A stretch of 6,307 bases of DNA from an uncultured Caulobacteraceae bacterium (GCA_937910255.1 CALEOQ010000106.1:1-6307), one strand, 5' to 3'. Positions 1-5,767 are shown, counted from the first letter of the stretch. Program-made: numbers and translations. The notes: a model not told the origin generated them from the letters alone.

Positions 1-54
1 GGCCGGGGGGTCGGGGGGGGGGGCGCAGGGGCCGGGGTGGTGGTGGCGGGCGGG
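1..54. other. G-rich low-complexity contig edge, possible base-calling artefact
   Basis: Of the first 50 bases, 37 are G (74%), including an uninterrupted run of eleven G at 13-23. It reads as Gly/Ala/Val codons in the transporter frame without a stop, so it could be real coding sequence for a glycine-rich helix. However, such a one-sided excess of G over C at a contig end is also what two-colour Illumina chemistry produces when signal is lost. The presence of untrimmed adapter at the other end of the window makes the artefact reading more likely. Confidence 0.5.
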
Positions 55-303
55 TGCGGCGTCGGGTTGAGCGGAGCGGTCTTCGATACGGCCCTGCAGC
101 GCCTGGCCCTCGCCTTGCGCCCGGGGGAGGCGGGATCGACCGGCGCGGTGGTCTCGGCCATCGGCCTGGCCGGCGCCGGCTTCCCCGCCCTGGTGGGGCT
201 GGCGGCGGACGCCTGGGGACTGGCGGCGGGACTTTGCCTCTATGTGGCCGTCCCCGCCGCCATGCTGGCCCTGACGCTGCTCTTGGGCCGCGGCCGCAGC
301 TAG
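1..303 (+). CDS. C-terminal fragment of a membrane transporter, probably MFS
   Basis: The frame is open from base 1 and ends at TAG 301-303, giving 100 residues with no start codon inside the window, so the gene is cut off on its left. The first in-frame GTG (position 37) lies inside the reading frame and is unlikely to be the real start. The protein is almost wholly hydrophobic. A helix-like Gly/Val/Ala stretch is followed by the cytoplasmic-looking segment RLALALRPGEAGS, then by two further apolar stretches with the loop ADAWGL between them, and a short basic tail GRGRS. That pattern fits the last helices of a major facilitator superfamily transporter (typical length about 400 residues). 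The substrate cannot be told. The first 16 or so codons are extremely G-rich and may contain sequencing errors, so the residues there are unreliable. It converges on eno with overlapping stops. The MFS assignment is inference from hydropathy and loop style. Confidence 0.6.
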   Translation, partial: GRGVGGGGAGAGVVVAGGCGVGLSGAVFDTALQRLALALRPGEAGSTGAVVSAIGLAGAGFPALVGLAADAWGLAAGLCLYVAVPAAMLALTLLLGRGRS

Positions 304-1580
304 ATCTGCTTGATCGCCTTGCGGCCCATATAGAGCGCCTGGTCGCCCAGCTCCTGCTCGATGCGCAGCAGCTGGTTGTATTTGGCCGTCCGGTCGGAGC
401 GGGCCAGCGAGCCGGTCTTGATCTGCCCGCAATTGGTGGCCACGGCCAGGTCGGCGATGGTGGAGTCCTCGGTCTCGCCCGACCGGTGGCTCATCACCGC
501 GGTGTAGCCGGCGCGATGGGCCATATCGACCGCATCGAGCGTCTCCGACAGGGTGCCGATCTGGTTGACCTTCACCAGGATGGAATTGGCCAGGCCCCGG
601 CCGATGCCGTCCGACAGGCGCGCCGGATTGGTGACGAACAGGTCGTCGCCCACCAACTGGACCTTGGCGCCCAGCTTGTCGGTCAGCAGCTTCCAGCCGT
701 CGAAGTCGTCCTCGGCGCAGCCGTCCTCGATGGACACGATGGGGAACTTGGCCACCAGGGCGGCCAGATAGTCGACCATGCCGGCCGGATCGAAGCTCTG
801 GCCCTCGCCGTCCAGCACGTACTTGCCGTCCTTGAAGAACTCGGTCGAAGCCACGTCGAGGCCCAGGTGGAAGTGGTCGCCGCAGCGATAGCCCGCCGCC
901 TCACCGGCCTTGACGATGAAGGCCAGGGCCTCTTCGGCGCTGCCGATATTGGGGGCGAAGCCGCCCTCGTCGCCGACATTGGTGTTGTGGCCGGCGTCCT
1001 TCAGGGCCTTCTTCAGGCCGTGGAAAATCTCGGCGCCCATGCGCAGGCCCTCGGCGAAGGAGTCGGCGCCGGTGGGCAGGATCATGAATTCCTGGATGTC
1101 GATGGGATTGTCGGCGTGCGCGCCGCCATTGATGATGTTCATCATCGGCACCGGCAGGACCCGGGCCGACACCCCGCCAACATACTTGTAGAGCGCCAGG
1201 TTGGCGCTGCCGGCCGCGGCCTTGGCCGCCGCCAGGCTGACGCCCAGGATGGCGTTGGCGCCCAGGCGCGACTTGTTGGCCGTGCCGTCCAGCTCGATCA
1301 GCAGGTCGTCCAGCCGGCGCTGGTCCTCGGCGTCGAAGCCCGACAGGGCGTCATAGATTTCGCCATTGACCGCCTCGACGGCCTGCAGGACGCCCTTGCC
1401 CAGATAGCGGCCCTTGTCGCCGTCCCGCTTCTCAACCGCCTCGTGGGCGCCGGTGGAGGCGCCCGAGGGCACGGCGGCCCGGCCCATGGAGCCATCTTCC
1501 AGCACCACATCGACCTCGATCGTGGGATTGCCGCGGCTGTCGAGGATTTCGCGGGCGGTGATGTCGACGATCTCGGTCAT
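300..1580 (-). CDS. eno: Enolase (phosphopyruvate hydratase)
   Basis: Enolase interconverts 2-phosphoglycerate and phosphoenolpyruvate in glycolysis and gluconeogenesis; it is cytosolic and Mg-dependent, and in many bacteria it also joins the RNA degradosome. The 426 residues match the usual bacterial length. Visible family landmarks are the N-terminal REILDSRGNPT (10-20), the flexible catalytic loop SGAST (39-43), His155 in GGAHADN, Glu164, the proton-donor region GDEGGFAP with Glu205, metal ligands Asp242 (LDVAST), Glu285 (SIEDG) and Asp312 (GDDLF), the general base Lys337 (LVKVNQIGT), the signature SHRSGETED (364-372) and Lys388 (IKTGS). All expected active-site residues are present, so it should be functional. 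An in-frame ATG at 1667 would add 29 residues, but the chosen ATG (1578-1580) gives the conserved MTEIVDITARE start and has GAGGA five bases upstream. The stop TAG overlaps the transporter stop on the other strand. Confidence 0.98.
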   Translation of the reverse strand: MTEIVDITAREILDSRGNPTIEVDVVLEDGSMGRAAVPSGASTGAHEAVEKRDGDKGRYLGKGVLQAVEAVNGEIYDALSGFDAEDQRRLDDLLIELDGTANKSRLGANAILGVSLAAAKAAAGSANLALYKYVGGVSARVLPVPMMNIINGGAHADNPIDIQEFMILPTGADSFAEGLRMGAEIFHGLKKALKDAGHNTNVGDEGGFAPNIGSAEEALAFIVKAGEAAGYRCGDHFHLGLDVASTEFFKDGKYVLDGEGQSFDPAGMVDYLAALVAKFPIVSIEDGCAEDDFDGWKLLTDKLGAKVQLVGDDLFVTNPARLSDGIGRGLANSILVKVNQIGTLSETLDAVDMAHRAGYTAVMSHRSGETEDSTIADLAVATNCGQIKTGSLARSDRTAKYNQLLRIEQELGDQALYMGRKAIKQI

Positions 1581-1585
1581 GGCGG

Positions 1586-1590
1586 TCCTC
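1586..1590 (-). promoter_or_regulatory. Shine-Dalgarno site that fixes the eno start
   Basis: On the minus strand GAGGA lies five bases before the ATG at 1578-1580. The competing upstream ATG at 1667 would add a Pro/Arg-rich extension absent from the family, so this site supports the shorter protein. Confidence 0.7.
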
Positions 1591-1632
1591 GTTATGGCAG
1601 GCGCAGGCGGGGAGTCTGAAAAGCCCGGGAGG

Positions 1633-1659
1633 CTTAGCCACCTTCGGCGCGGCGGGCAA
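1633..1659 (-). promoter_or_regulatory. Candidate eno promoter
   Basis: Reading the minus strand, TTGCCC (1654-1659) is followed after 15 bases by GCTAAG (1633-1638). These resemble the -35 and -10 boxes described for alphaproteobacterial (Caulobacter) housekeeping promoters, TTGACG and GCTANAWC. The spot lies between the rpmF terminator and the eno start, exactly where a promoter is needed, and would leave a leader of about 45 bases. The match is partial, so this is inference. Confidence 0.35.
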
Positions 1660-1669
1660 TCGGCCACGC

Positions 1670-1700
1670 AAAAGGCCCCGCCCGGTCCGGGCGAGGCCTT
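1670..1700 (-). terminator. Rho-independent terminator of rpmF
   Basis: In the minus-strand transcript the arms AAGGCCTCGCCC and GGGCGGGGCCTT form a 12-bp stem (one G-U pair) around the five-base loop GGACC, followed directly by two further T (TTTT in total with the arm end) at 1670-1673. It starts about 33 bases past the rpmF stop codon. On the plus strand the same stem has a C-A mismatch and the run of T is missing, so the signal is directional. It separates rpmF transcription from eno, which then needs its own promoter. Confidence 0.88.
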
Positions 1701-1733
1701 GGTGTCTTGCGACGGAGACGGGCTCTAAAAGCC

Positions 1734-1916
1734 TTAGTCTTCCTTCGGCGTCATGACCTGGCGGCCCTTGTACATGCCGGTCTTCAGGTCGACATGGTGC
1801 GGGCGCTTCAGTTCGCCGGTTTCCTTGTCTTCGACGAAGGAGTTCTTGCCCAGCGCATCATGGGAGCGCCGCATGTTGCGCCGCGAGGGCGATACTTTTC
1901 GCTTAGGAACGGCCAT
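1734..1916 (-). CDS. rpmF: 50S ribosomal protein L32 (bL32)
   Basis: A 60-residue, very basic protein of the large ribosomal subunit. The family signature MAVPKRKVSPSRRNMRRSHDAL opens the protein and is followed by GELKRPHHVDLKTGMYKGRQV; length and composition are as expected for bL32. The ATG at 1914-1916 is chosen because the MAVPK start is nearly invariant. An in-frame upstream start at 2009 would add 31 Arg/Pro-rich residues with no place in the family. The sequence in front of the ATG (GAGACTCCCT) has only a weak ribosome binding site. It carries none of the paired zinc-binding CxxC motifs of some bL32 paralogues, so this is the zinc-independent type. It stands alone between a candidate promoter with a leader hairpin and a strong terminator, and so probably forms its own transcription unit. 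Confidence 0.97.
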   Translation of the reverse strand: MAVPKRKVSPSRRNMRRSHDALGKNSFVEDKETGELKRPHHVDLKTGMYKGRQVMTPKED

Positions 1917-1946
1917 AGGGAGTCTCGCAGGCGTATAAAATTGAGA

Positions 1947-1967
1947 CGGCGGCCGCGGGGGCCGCCG
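1947..1967 (-). repeat. Perfect hairpin in the rpmF leader (or terminator of the upstream gene)
   Basis: CGGCGGCC (1947-1954) and GGCCGCCG (1960-1967) are perfectly complementary with a five-base loop, a very stable GC stem. It lies 30 bases upstream of the rpmF start codon. On the minus strand the stem is followed by TCTCAATTTTATA, which contains a T run but not directly after the stem. It may therefore be a 5' leader structure of rpmF or an imperfect terminator for the acetyltransferase gene, whose stop is 90 bases upstream on that strand. Confidence 0.5.
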
Positions 1968-1980
1968 ACGTGAGCGCGGG

Positions 1981-2009
1981 TGTATGACGCAATCCGCCCG
2001 AGGTTTCAA
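1981..2009 (-). promoter_or_regulatory. Candidate rpmF promoter
   Basis: On the minus strand TTGAAA (2004-2009, five of six matches to TTGACA) is followed by a 17-base spacer and CATACA (1981-1986, only three of six matches to TATAAT). The position, between the acetyltransferase stop and rpmF, is right and would place the hairpin at 1947-1967 inside the leader. The -10 box is weak. Confidence 0.33.
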
Positions 2010-2057
2010 GCGCCGTCGGCCGCAAGAGGTTGAGGCGGCCCTTTCGCGTTGAGTGTC

Positions 2058-2597
2058 CTAGGTCCGCGTACCGTTCATCTCGACCATCAGAGCTGCCATC
2101 GCCCTTTGCCCGAAGTCATAGACATTGGTCCGGTCAATTTGACCACCACAAGCGGGGTAGAAGGCGTTGGCCTCGAGATTGTCGGCAAACGTTTTCACCG
2201 TCATGAAGCGGCAACCGCGCTCAAGGGCGACATCCGCCATGCCTCGCATCAATGCGCGCGCAATTCCTCGGCGACGGAAGCCCGAACGCACATAAAGATC
2301 GGTAACCTCAAGCAAAGGCCTCCCATACTGCATGGTGTAGCCGAGCGTCCAAATAGCATAGCCAACTATGCCTTCTTCTATACGCGCAATGCGCCCGAAC
2401 AGCAGCGGGTGCGGCCCGAGCATAACCTCGGACAGTCCATCTACTGTCAGTTCGGCCGGTGGATTGCCTTCATGGAGACTCAGTTCCTGCGCCATAACGA
2501 TGACAGCCCAAAGATCTGAAGGCGTCACAGCCGATATTGAAGCTTGGTGTGCGTGGCGTTCCAAATGCCAACCCCTTCCGGCTAGACAAAGCACCAT
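2058..2597 (-). CDS. GNAT-family N-acetyltransferase, substrate unknown
   Basis: GNAT enzymes move the acetyl group of acetyl-CoA to an amine. The fold begins near residue 21 (ISAVTPSDL, the usual first strand and helix), continues through IVGYAIWTLGYTMQYGRP (77-94) and LEVTDLYVRSGF (96-107), and reaches the acetyl-CoA pyrophosphate loop R108-R-R-G111-I-A113, matching R-x-x-G-x-G/A. The C-terminal motif ADNLEANAFYPACGG (138-152) holds the usual Asn and Tyr. The RPLLEVTDLYV...RGIARALM layout resembles the diamine/spermidine acetyltransferase-like branch, but the substrate cannot be read from sequence. The start is uncertain: the ATG at 2597 gives 179 residues, about 20 of them ahead of the domain, while a TTG at 2562-2564 has GGAAGGGG seven bases upstream and gives 168. 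Base composition is lower than the neighbours (63 of 120 bases G+C at 2281-2400, against 41 of 60 at 601-660 in eno). It is divergent from the VOC gene, suggesting an acquired pair. Confidence 0.88.
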   Translation of the reverse strand: MVLCLAGRGWHLERHAHQASISAVTPSDLWAVIVMAQELSLHEGNPPAELTVDGLSEVMLGPHPLLFGRIARIEEGIVGYAIWTLGYTMQYGRPLLEVTDLYVRSGFRRRGIARALMRGMADVALERGCRFMTVKTFADNLEANAFYPACGGQIDRTNVYDFGQRAMAALMVEMNGTRT

Positions 2598-2886
2598 TCC
2601 ACGATCCAGGCGACAGGGCCGCGACTCTCCCCGTCAGGGGCTCTATACAAATCCCCTTGGCGCCAGCTAGGACGCCCACCAATCCACGCAACGACTAAAA
2701 AGGTTCACGAGCCGTCCAGTTGACAGCCCCTTTCGGCGCCGACACCTTCACATCAGGTGGATACGACCTGCTGCTTGCACCCTTTGGGTAAGGTGAACGT
2801 ATCAATTTTTCCGATCCGTCGCCCAAGCGAATGGCTCAGCAACGCAAGCTCTGAATGGCCTGGTTCGCTTGAGACAGGATCAGAAG
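2598..2886. other. Intergenic region between the divergent GNAT and VOC genes
   Basis: These 289 bases hold no convincing gene; the short frames crossing it are shadows. It must contain two divergent promoters. For the acetyltransferase, minus-strand TATAGA (2642-2647) is a fair -10 box lacking a good -35. For the VOC gene, TTGACA (2720-2725) is a perfect -35 hexamer but no -10 appears at the right distance, and TTGCAC (2775-2780) with TATCAA (2800-2805) has a 19-base spacer, which is too long. A GANTC site lies at 2623-2627. An 8-bp inverted repeat (2824-2831 with 2864-2871) sits next to the VOC start. No transposon end, attachment site or tRNA remnant is visible. Confidence 0.5.
2824..2871. 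repeat. Inverted repeat just upstream of the VOC gene
   Basis: CAAGCGAA (2824-2831) and TTCGCTTG (2864-2871) are perfect inverted copies separated by 32 bases, ending 15 bases before the VOC start codon and four bases before its AGGA ribosome binding site. Between them AATGGC occurs twice as a direct repeat (2830-2835 and 2853-2858). It could be a split operator or a long leader hairpin, or it could be chance. Confidence 0.35.
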
Positions 2887-3447
2887 ATGCGGGATTTCCG
2901 CGACGCTAAAGCCATGGCTCGGACTTTACGGAGCTCCCTCGCCAAGTATGGCGCAGAAATCACCCACGCTCAGAGTCTGGAGCTGATCGCCCAAACCTTT
3001 GGTCAAGAGTCCTGGAACGTTCTGGCCGCGAAGACAAAGGCGCCCTCCGAACCCCTCCCGATAACTAAAAGCGCAGATCTCTTCCCCCGGCTTGCCCAGG
3101 TCGAGCTCGGCTGCACCGATCTTGATGAGGCCAGGGCGTTCTACTGTGACGTACTCGGTCTCGAATTTATTGACACCTTCGGCGACAGCCTTTTCGTTCG
3201 CTGCGGTGAAGTGAGCCTGATCGTGCAACAAGGCGCCAACCCGCGCCGGGGACGACCCATCTACTTCAGCGGCGATGGCAGGATACACGAGGTCACCCAG
3301 GCCCTACGCGACCAAGGCGTCGGTTTCGAACCTAGACGCATCGCCCGCAATCATCAGGGCCATGATGTGTGGCTGGGCTTTTTCGATGATCCGTGGGGCA
3401 ATCCGCTGGCTGTTCTCGCCAACATGCCTATCGAACAACAGGCGTAG
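2887..3447 (+). CDS. Two-domain glyoxalase-superfamily (VOC) protein
   Basis: The 186-residue protein has two parts. Residues 1-50 (from MRDFRDAKAMARTLR to SWNVLAA) form a small helical domain of the type found at the N-terminus of proteins annotated as glyoxalase superfamily or glyoxalase-related. Residues 67-180 are a vicinal oxygen chelate domain, with its first strand LAQVELGCTDLDEARAFYCDVLGLEF, ending in DDPWGNPLAVL. In metal-dependent glyoxalases and dioxygenases the first strand usually carries His and the last GNxxEL a Glu; here they read Gln-Val-Glu and GNPLAV, so classical ligands are not evident. This suggests a binding-type VOC (as in bleomycin-resistance proteins) rather than a proven enzyme, an inference. 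The ATG at 2887 is preferred to a TTG at 2869 because AGGA lies seven bases upstream and the conserved MRDFRDAK begins there. Local G+C falls to 30 of 60 bases at 3121-3180. It converges on pyrG with 18 bases between stops. Confidence 0.88.
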   Translation: MRDFRDAKAMARTLRSSLAKYGAEITHAQSLELIAQTFGQESWNVLAAKTKAPSEPLPITKSADLFPRLAQVELGCTDLDEARAFYCDVLGLEFIDTFGDSLFVRCGEVSLIVQQGANPRRGRPIYFSGDGRIHEVTQALRDQGVGFEPRRIARNHQGHDVWLGFFDDPWGNPLAVLANMPIEQQA

Positions 3448-3465
3448 AGCTGTATCCTCCCGTCC

Positions 3466-5106
3466 CTAGACCAACCGGCTCCGTTCCTTGGCCGCGCCGA
3501 TAAAGCTGGCGAACAGGGGGTGGGGTTCGAAGGGACGGCTCTTAAGCTCCGGGTGGAACTGGACGCCGACAAACCACGGGTGGTCGGTGCGCTCGCAGAT
3601 CTCGGGCAGGACGCCGTCCGGGGACAGGCCGGTCATCCGCAGGCCGGTGCTCTCGATGGCCTCGCGATAGCCGATATTGACCTCATAGCGGTGGCGATGG
3701 CGCTCGCTGATCGCCGGGCCGCCATAGATATCGAACACCTTGGAGCCCGGCGTCAGGACCGCGTCATAGGCCCCCAGCCGCATGGTGCCGCCCAGGTCGT
3801 CGCCCTCACCGCGGGTTTCGCGGGCGTTGCCGCGCACCCATTCGGTCATCAGCCCGACCACCGGCTCAGAGGTCGGGCCAAACTCGGTGGACGAGGCGTC
3901 CTTCAGGCCAGCCAGGTTCCGGGCCGCCTCGATCATCGCCATCTGCATGCCGAAGCAGATGCCGAAATAGGGAATCTCGTGCTCGCGGGCGAATCGCACC
4001 GCCTGGATCATGCCTTCGGAGCCGCGCTGCCCAAACGCGCCGGGCACCAGCACCCCGTGGACGCCGGTCAGGCGTTCGGAGATCAGGTCCTCCTCGCCGC
4101 CCTCGAAGGCCTCGCCCTCGACCCAGTCGAACTTGACCCGGACATTGTTGGCCACCCCGCCATGGACCAGGGCCTCGACCAGGGACTTATAGGCGTCGGT
4201 CAGGCCGGTATACTTGCCGACGATGGCGATGTTCACCTCGCCGTCGGGGTGGGTCAGGGTGTGGCCGATGGTCTCCCAGCCCGAGAGGTCCGGGGCCGGG
4301 GCGTCGGTGATGCCGAAGACGTCCAGCACCTCGGTGTCCAGGCCCTGGCGGTGATAGTCCAGCGGCACGGTGTAGATGCTGCTGGAGTCCTGGGCCTCGA
4401 TCACCGCGCTCTCGCGCACATTGCAGAACAGCGCGATCTTGCGCCGCTCGCCCGCCGGGATCTCGGTCTCGCAGCGGCAGAGCAGGATGTCGGGCTGGAT
4501 GCCGATGGACCGCAGCTCCTTGACCGAGTGCTGGGTCGGCTTGGTCTTCATCTCGCCGGCGGTCTTGATATAGGGCAGCAGCGTCAGATGGACGTAGCAG
4601 ACATTGCCCCGGGGCAGCTGCTGGCCGAGCTGACGGATGGCCTCGAAGAAGGGCAGGCCCTCGATGTCGCCCACCGTGCCGCCGATCTCCACCAGCACGA
4701 AGTCGACGCCGTCGCCGGGGTCGGACAGGACGAAGCGTTTGATCTCGTCGGTGACGTGGGGAATCACCTGGACCGTGGCGCCCAGATAATCGCCGCGGCG
4801 CTCGCGCTCCAGGATGGTCTTGTAGATCTGGCCGGTGGTGACGTTGTCGCCGCGGGTGGCGTTGACCCCGGTGAACCGCTCGTAGTGGCCAAGATCGAGA
4901 TCGGTCTCGGCGCCGTCCTCGGTGACGAAGACTTCGCCGTGCTGATAGGGGCTCATCGTGCCCGGATCGACGTTGAGATAGGGGTCGAGCTTGCGCAGGC
5001 GGACCTTATAGCCGCGGGCCTGCAGGAGCGCGCCGAGGGCGGCGGAGGCGAGACCTTTTCCCAATGAGGAGACCACGCCGCCGGTGATGAAAATGTACCG
5101 GGTCAT
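3466..5106 (-). CDS. pyrG: CTP synthase (glutamine-hydrolysing)
   Basis: The enzyme makes CTP from UTP, ATP and glutamine, the last step of pyrimidine nucleotide synthesis. Its 546 residues match the family. The N-terminal synthetase domain (about 1-266) shows the P-loop-like GGVVSSLGKG (9-18), RKLDPYLNVDPGTMSP (38-53), Asp71 in DLDLGHYERF, Glu140 in VEIGGTVGDIEG, and the nucleotide-binding MKTKPTQHSVKELR (186-199). The C-terminal class I glutamine amidotransferase domain (about 292-540) has the oxyanion region PGAFGQRG, the nucleophile Cys384 in FGICFGMQ, and His518/Glu520 in GVQFHPE. All catalytic residues are present. The ATG at 5104-5106 gives the invariant MTRYIFITGGVVSS start; the ribosome binding site is weak. 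In Caulobacter crescentus the homologue also forms filaments that influence cell curvature; whether this one does is unknown. It follows secG on the same strand after 152 bases. Confidence 0.98.
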   Translation of the reverse strand: MTRYIFITGGVVSSLGKGLASAALGALLQARGYKVRLRKLDPYLNVDPGTMSPYQHGEVFVTEDGAETDLDLGHYERFTGVNATRGDNVTTGQIYKTILERERRGDYLGATVQVIPHVTDEIKRFVLSDPGDGVDFVLVEIGGTVGDIEGLPFFEAIRQLGQQLPRGNVCYVHLTLLPYIKTAGEMKTKPTQHSVKELRSIGIQPDILLCRCETEIPAGERRKIALFCNVRESAVIEAQDSSSIYTVPLDYHRQGLDTEVLDVFGITDAPAPDLSGWETIGHTLTHPDGEVNIAIVGKYTGLTDAYKSLVEALVHGGVANNVRVKFDWVEGEAFEGGEEDLISERLTGVHGVLVPGAFGQRGSEGMIQAVRFAREHEIPYFGICFGMQMAMIEAARNLAGLKDASSTEFGPTSEPVVGLMTEWVRGNARETRGEGDDLGGTMRLGAYDAVLTPGSKVFDIYGGPAISERHRHRYEVNIGYREAIESTGLRMTGLSPDGVLPEICERTDHPWFVGVQFHPELKSRPFEPHPLFASFIGAAKERSRLV

Positions 5107-5174
5107 GGGCGATCAACCTACCATCGATTCGGGGCGCAGCACCGCATCTGCGGGTGCGCCAAAACGTCTTGGGT

Positions 5175-5192
5175 GGCCGCAAGGGTGCGGCC
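5175..5192 (-). terminator. Hairpin between secG and pyrG, weak terminator candidate
   Basis: GGCCGCA (5175-5181) and TGCGGCC (5186-5192) form a perfect 7-bp stem with a four-base loop. On the minus strand a TTTT (5161-5164) follows only about ten bases after the stem, so it is not a classical rho-independent terminator. It may instead slow transcription or be a pyrG leader structure. Confidence 0.35.
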
Positions 5193-5258
5193 GGTGACTG
5201 GAAGCTCATGGCCCAGGCGCCGCAAAGGGACGCCAAAGCCAGTCGGGCGTGGGAGCCC

Positions 5259-5699
5259 TTAGGGCGCCGGAGCGGCCGGAGCGCCCTCCCCTTCGCCGGT
5301 TTCGGCGTCGAGGAAGGGGTTGCGGATCTGAGCGGTCGGCGCGTCGAGCGCCCCATCCGTGGTCGGCGCCGTCTCGGCGGGGGCCGCCGGGAGCGGCGCG
5401 ACGGGCGGCTGGTTCAGCTGGGTGGGATCCAGGGACTCGATGTTCAGCCGGTCCACCGCCGAGCCGCCGCTGAGGCGGCCCGAGACCAGGGTGATGGTCA
5501 GGCTGAGCGCGAAGAAGACGCCGCCGAGAATCCAGGTGAAGCGCGACAGGAAATCGCCAGCCCCCCGGGCGCTCATGAAGTTCCCCGATCCGCCGCCGCC
5601 CATGCCGAGCGCGCCGCCTTCGGAGCGCTGGAGAAGAACGAGGCCGATCAGGACCAGACAGACGATGATCTGAATGACGAGAAGAATGCCGAGCAGCAT
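5259..5699 (-). CDS. secG: Preprotein translocase subunit SecG
   Basis: SecG is the small auxiliary subunit of the SecYEG channel in the inner membrane, where it assists SecA-driven export. The 146 residues contain two transmembrane helices, LLGILLVIQIIVCLVLIGLV (2-21) and about 52-73, joined by the diagnostic loop LLQRSEGGALGMGGG (22-36). After the second helix comes a tail of about 70 residues rich in Pro, Ala and acidic residues, longer than in the 110-residue E. coli protein; extended Ala/Pro tails are common in alphaproteobacterial SecG. The start is not certain: the ATG at 5697-5699 has GGA seven bases upstream, while a TTG two codons earlier (5703-5705) has AGAGG eight bases upstream. 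The difference is two residues. It lies between tpiA and pyrG on the same strand, an arrangement in which tpiA next to secG is widely seen in bacteria. Confidence 0.95.
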   Translation of the reverse strand: MLLGILLVIQIIVCLVLIGLVLLQRSEGGALGMGGGGSGNFMSARGAGDFLSRFTWILGGVFFALSLTITLVSGRLSGGSAVDRLNIESLDPTQLNQPPVAPLPAAPAETAPTTDGALDAPTAQIRNPFLDAETGEGEGAPAAPAP

Positions 5700-5718
5700 G
5701 GACAAGTCCGAAACCTCT

Positions 5719-5767
5719 GGCGCGCGCCCTCAAGGAAGGGGTGACGCCGAAAAACCAAGCGCGCGCT
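5719..5767. repeat. Pair of GC palindromes in the secG leader
   Basis: GGCGCGCGCC (5719-5728) and AGCGCGCGCT (5758-5767) are each perfect palindromes sharing the core GCGCGCGC, 39 bases apart. They lie between the tpiA stop and the secG start, the first only 20 bases before the secG ATG and next to its ribosome binding site. The two cores could pair with each other in the transcript and affect initiation. In sequence this rich in G+C they may also be chance. Confidence 0.3.

Noticed and set aside
54..1619. 521-codon open frame on the plus strand opposite eno
   Set aside because: It is the antisense of a clearly real, full-length enolase. High G+C with G/C at third positions keeps stop codons out of this frame. 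The product is low-complexity and resembles no family.
1581..1667. Longer eno with an ATG at 1667
   Set aside because: The added 29 residues are not in the family, the extension would cover the candidate promoter, and a good ribosome binding site precedes the ATG at 1580.
2018..2040. GGCCGC/GCGGCC hairpin as the terminator of the acetyltransferase gene
   Set aside because: Only 6 bp with an 11-base loop and no T run on the minus strand; such pairs are common in GC-rich DNA.
2049..2519. 156-codon plus-strand frame opposite the acetyltransferase
   Set aside because: The minus strand carries a recognisable GNAT fold with its acetyl-CoA loop; this frame shows no family features.
2720..2725. TTGACA as the VOC gene promoter
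   Set aside because: The -35 hexamer is perfect but nothing like a -10 box lies 15 to 19 bases downstream, and the start codon is about 160 bases away.
3520..5067. 515-codon open frame on the plus strand opposite pyrG
   Set aside because: Same cause as the frame opposite eno: it mirrors a complete CTP synthase and has no domain character of its own.
5206..5733. 175-codon minus-strand frame overlapping secG
   Set aside because: Arg/Pro-rich translation of secG in another frame; SecG with its two helices and RSEGGALG loop is the real product.
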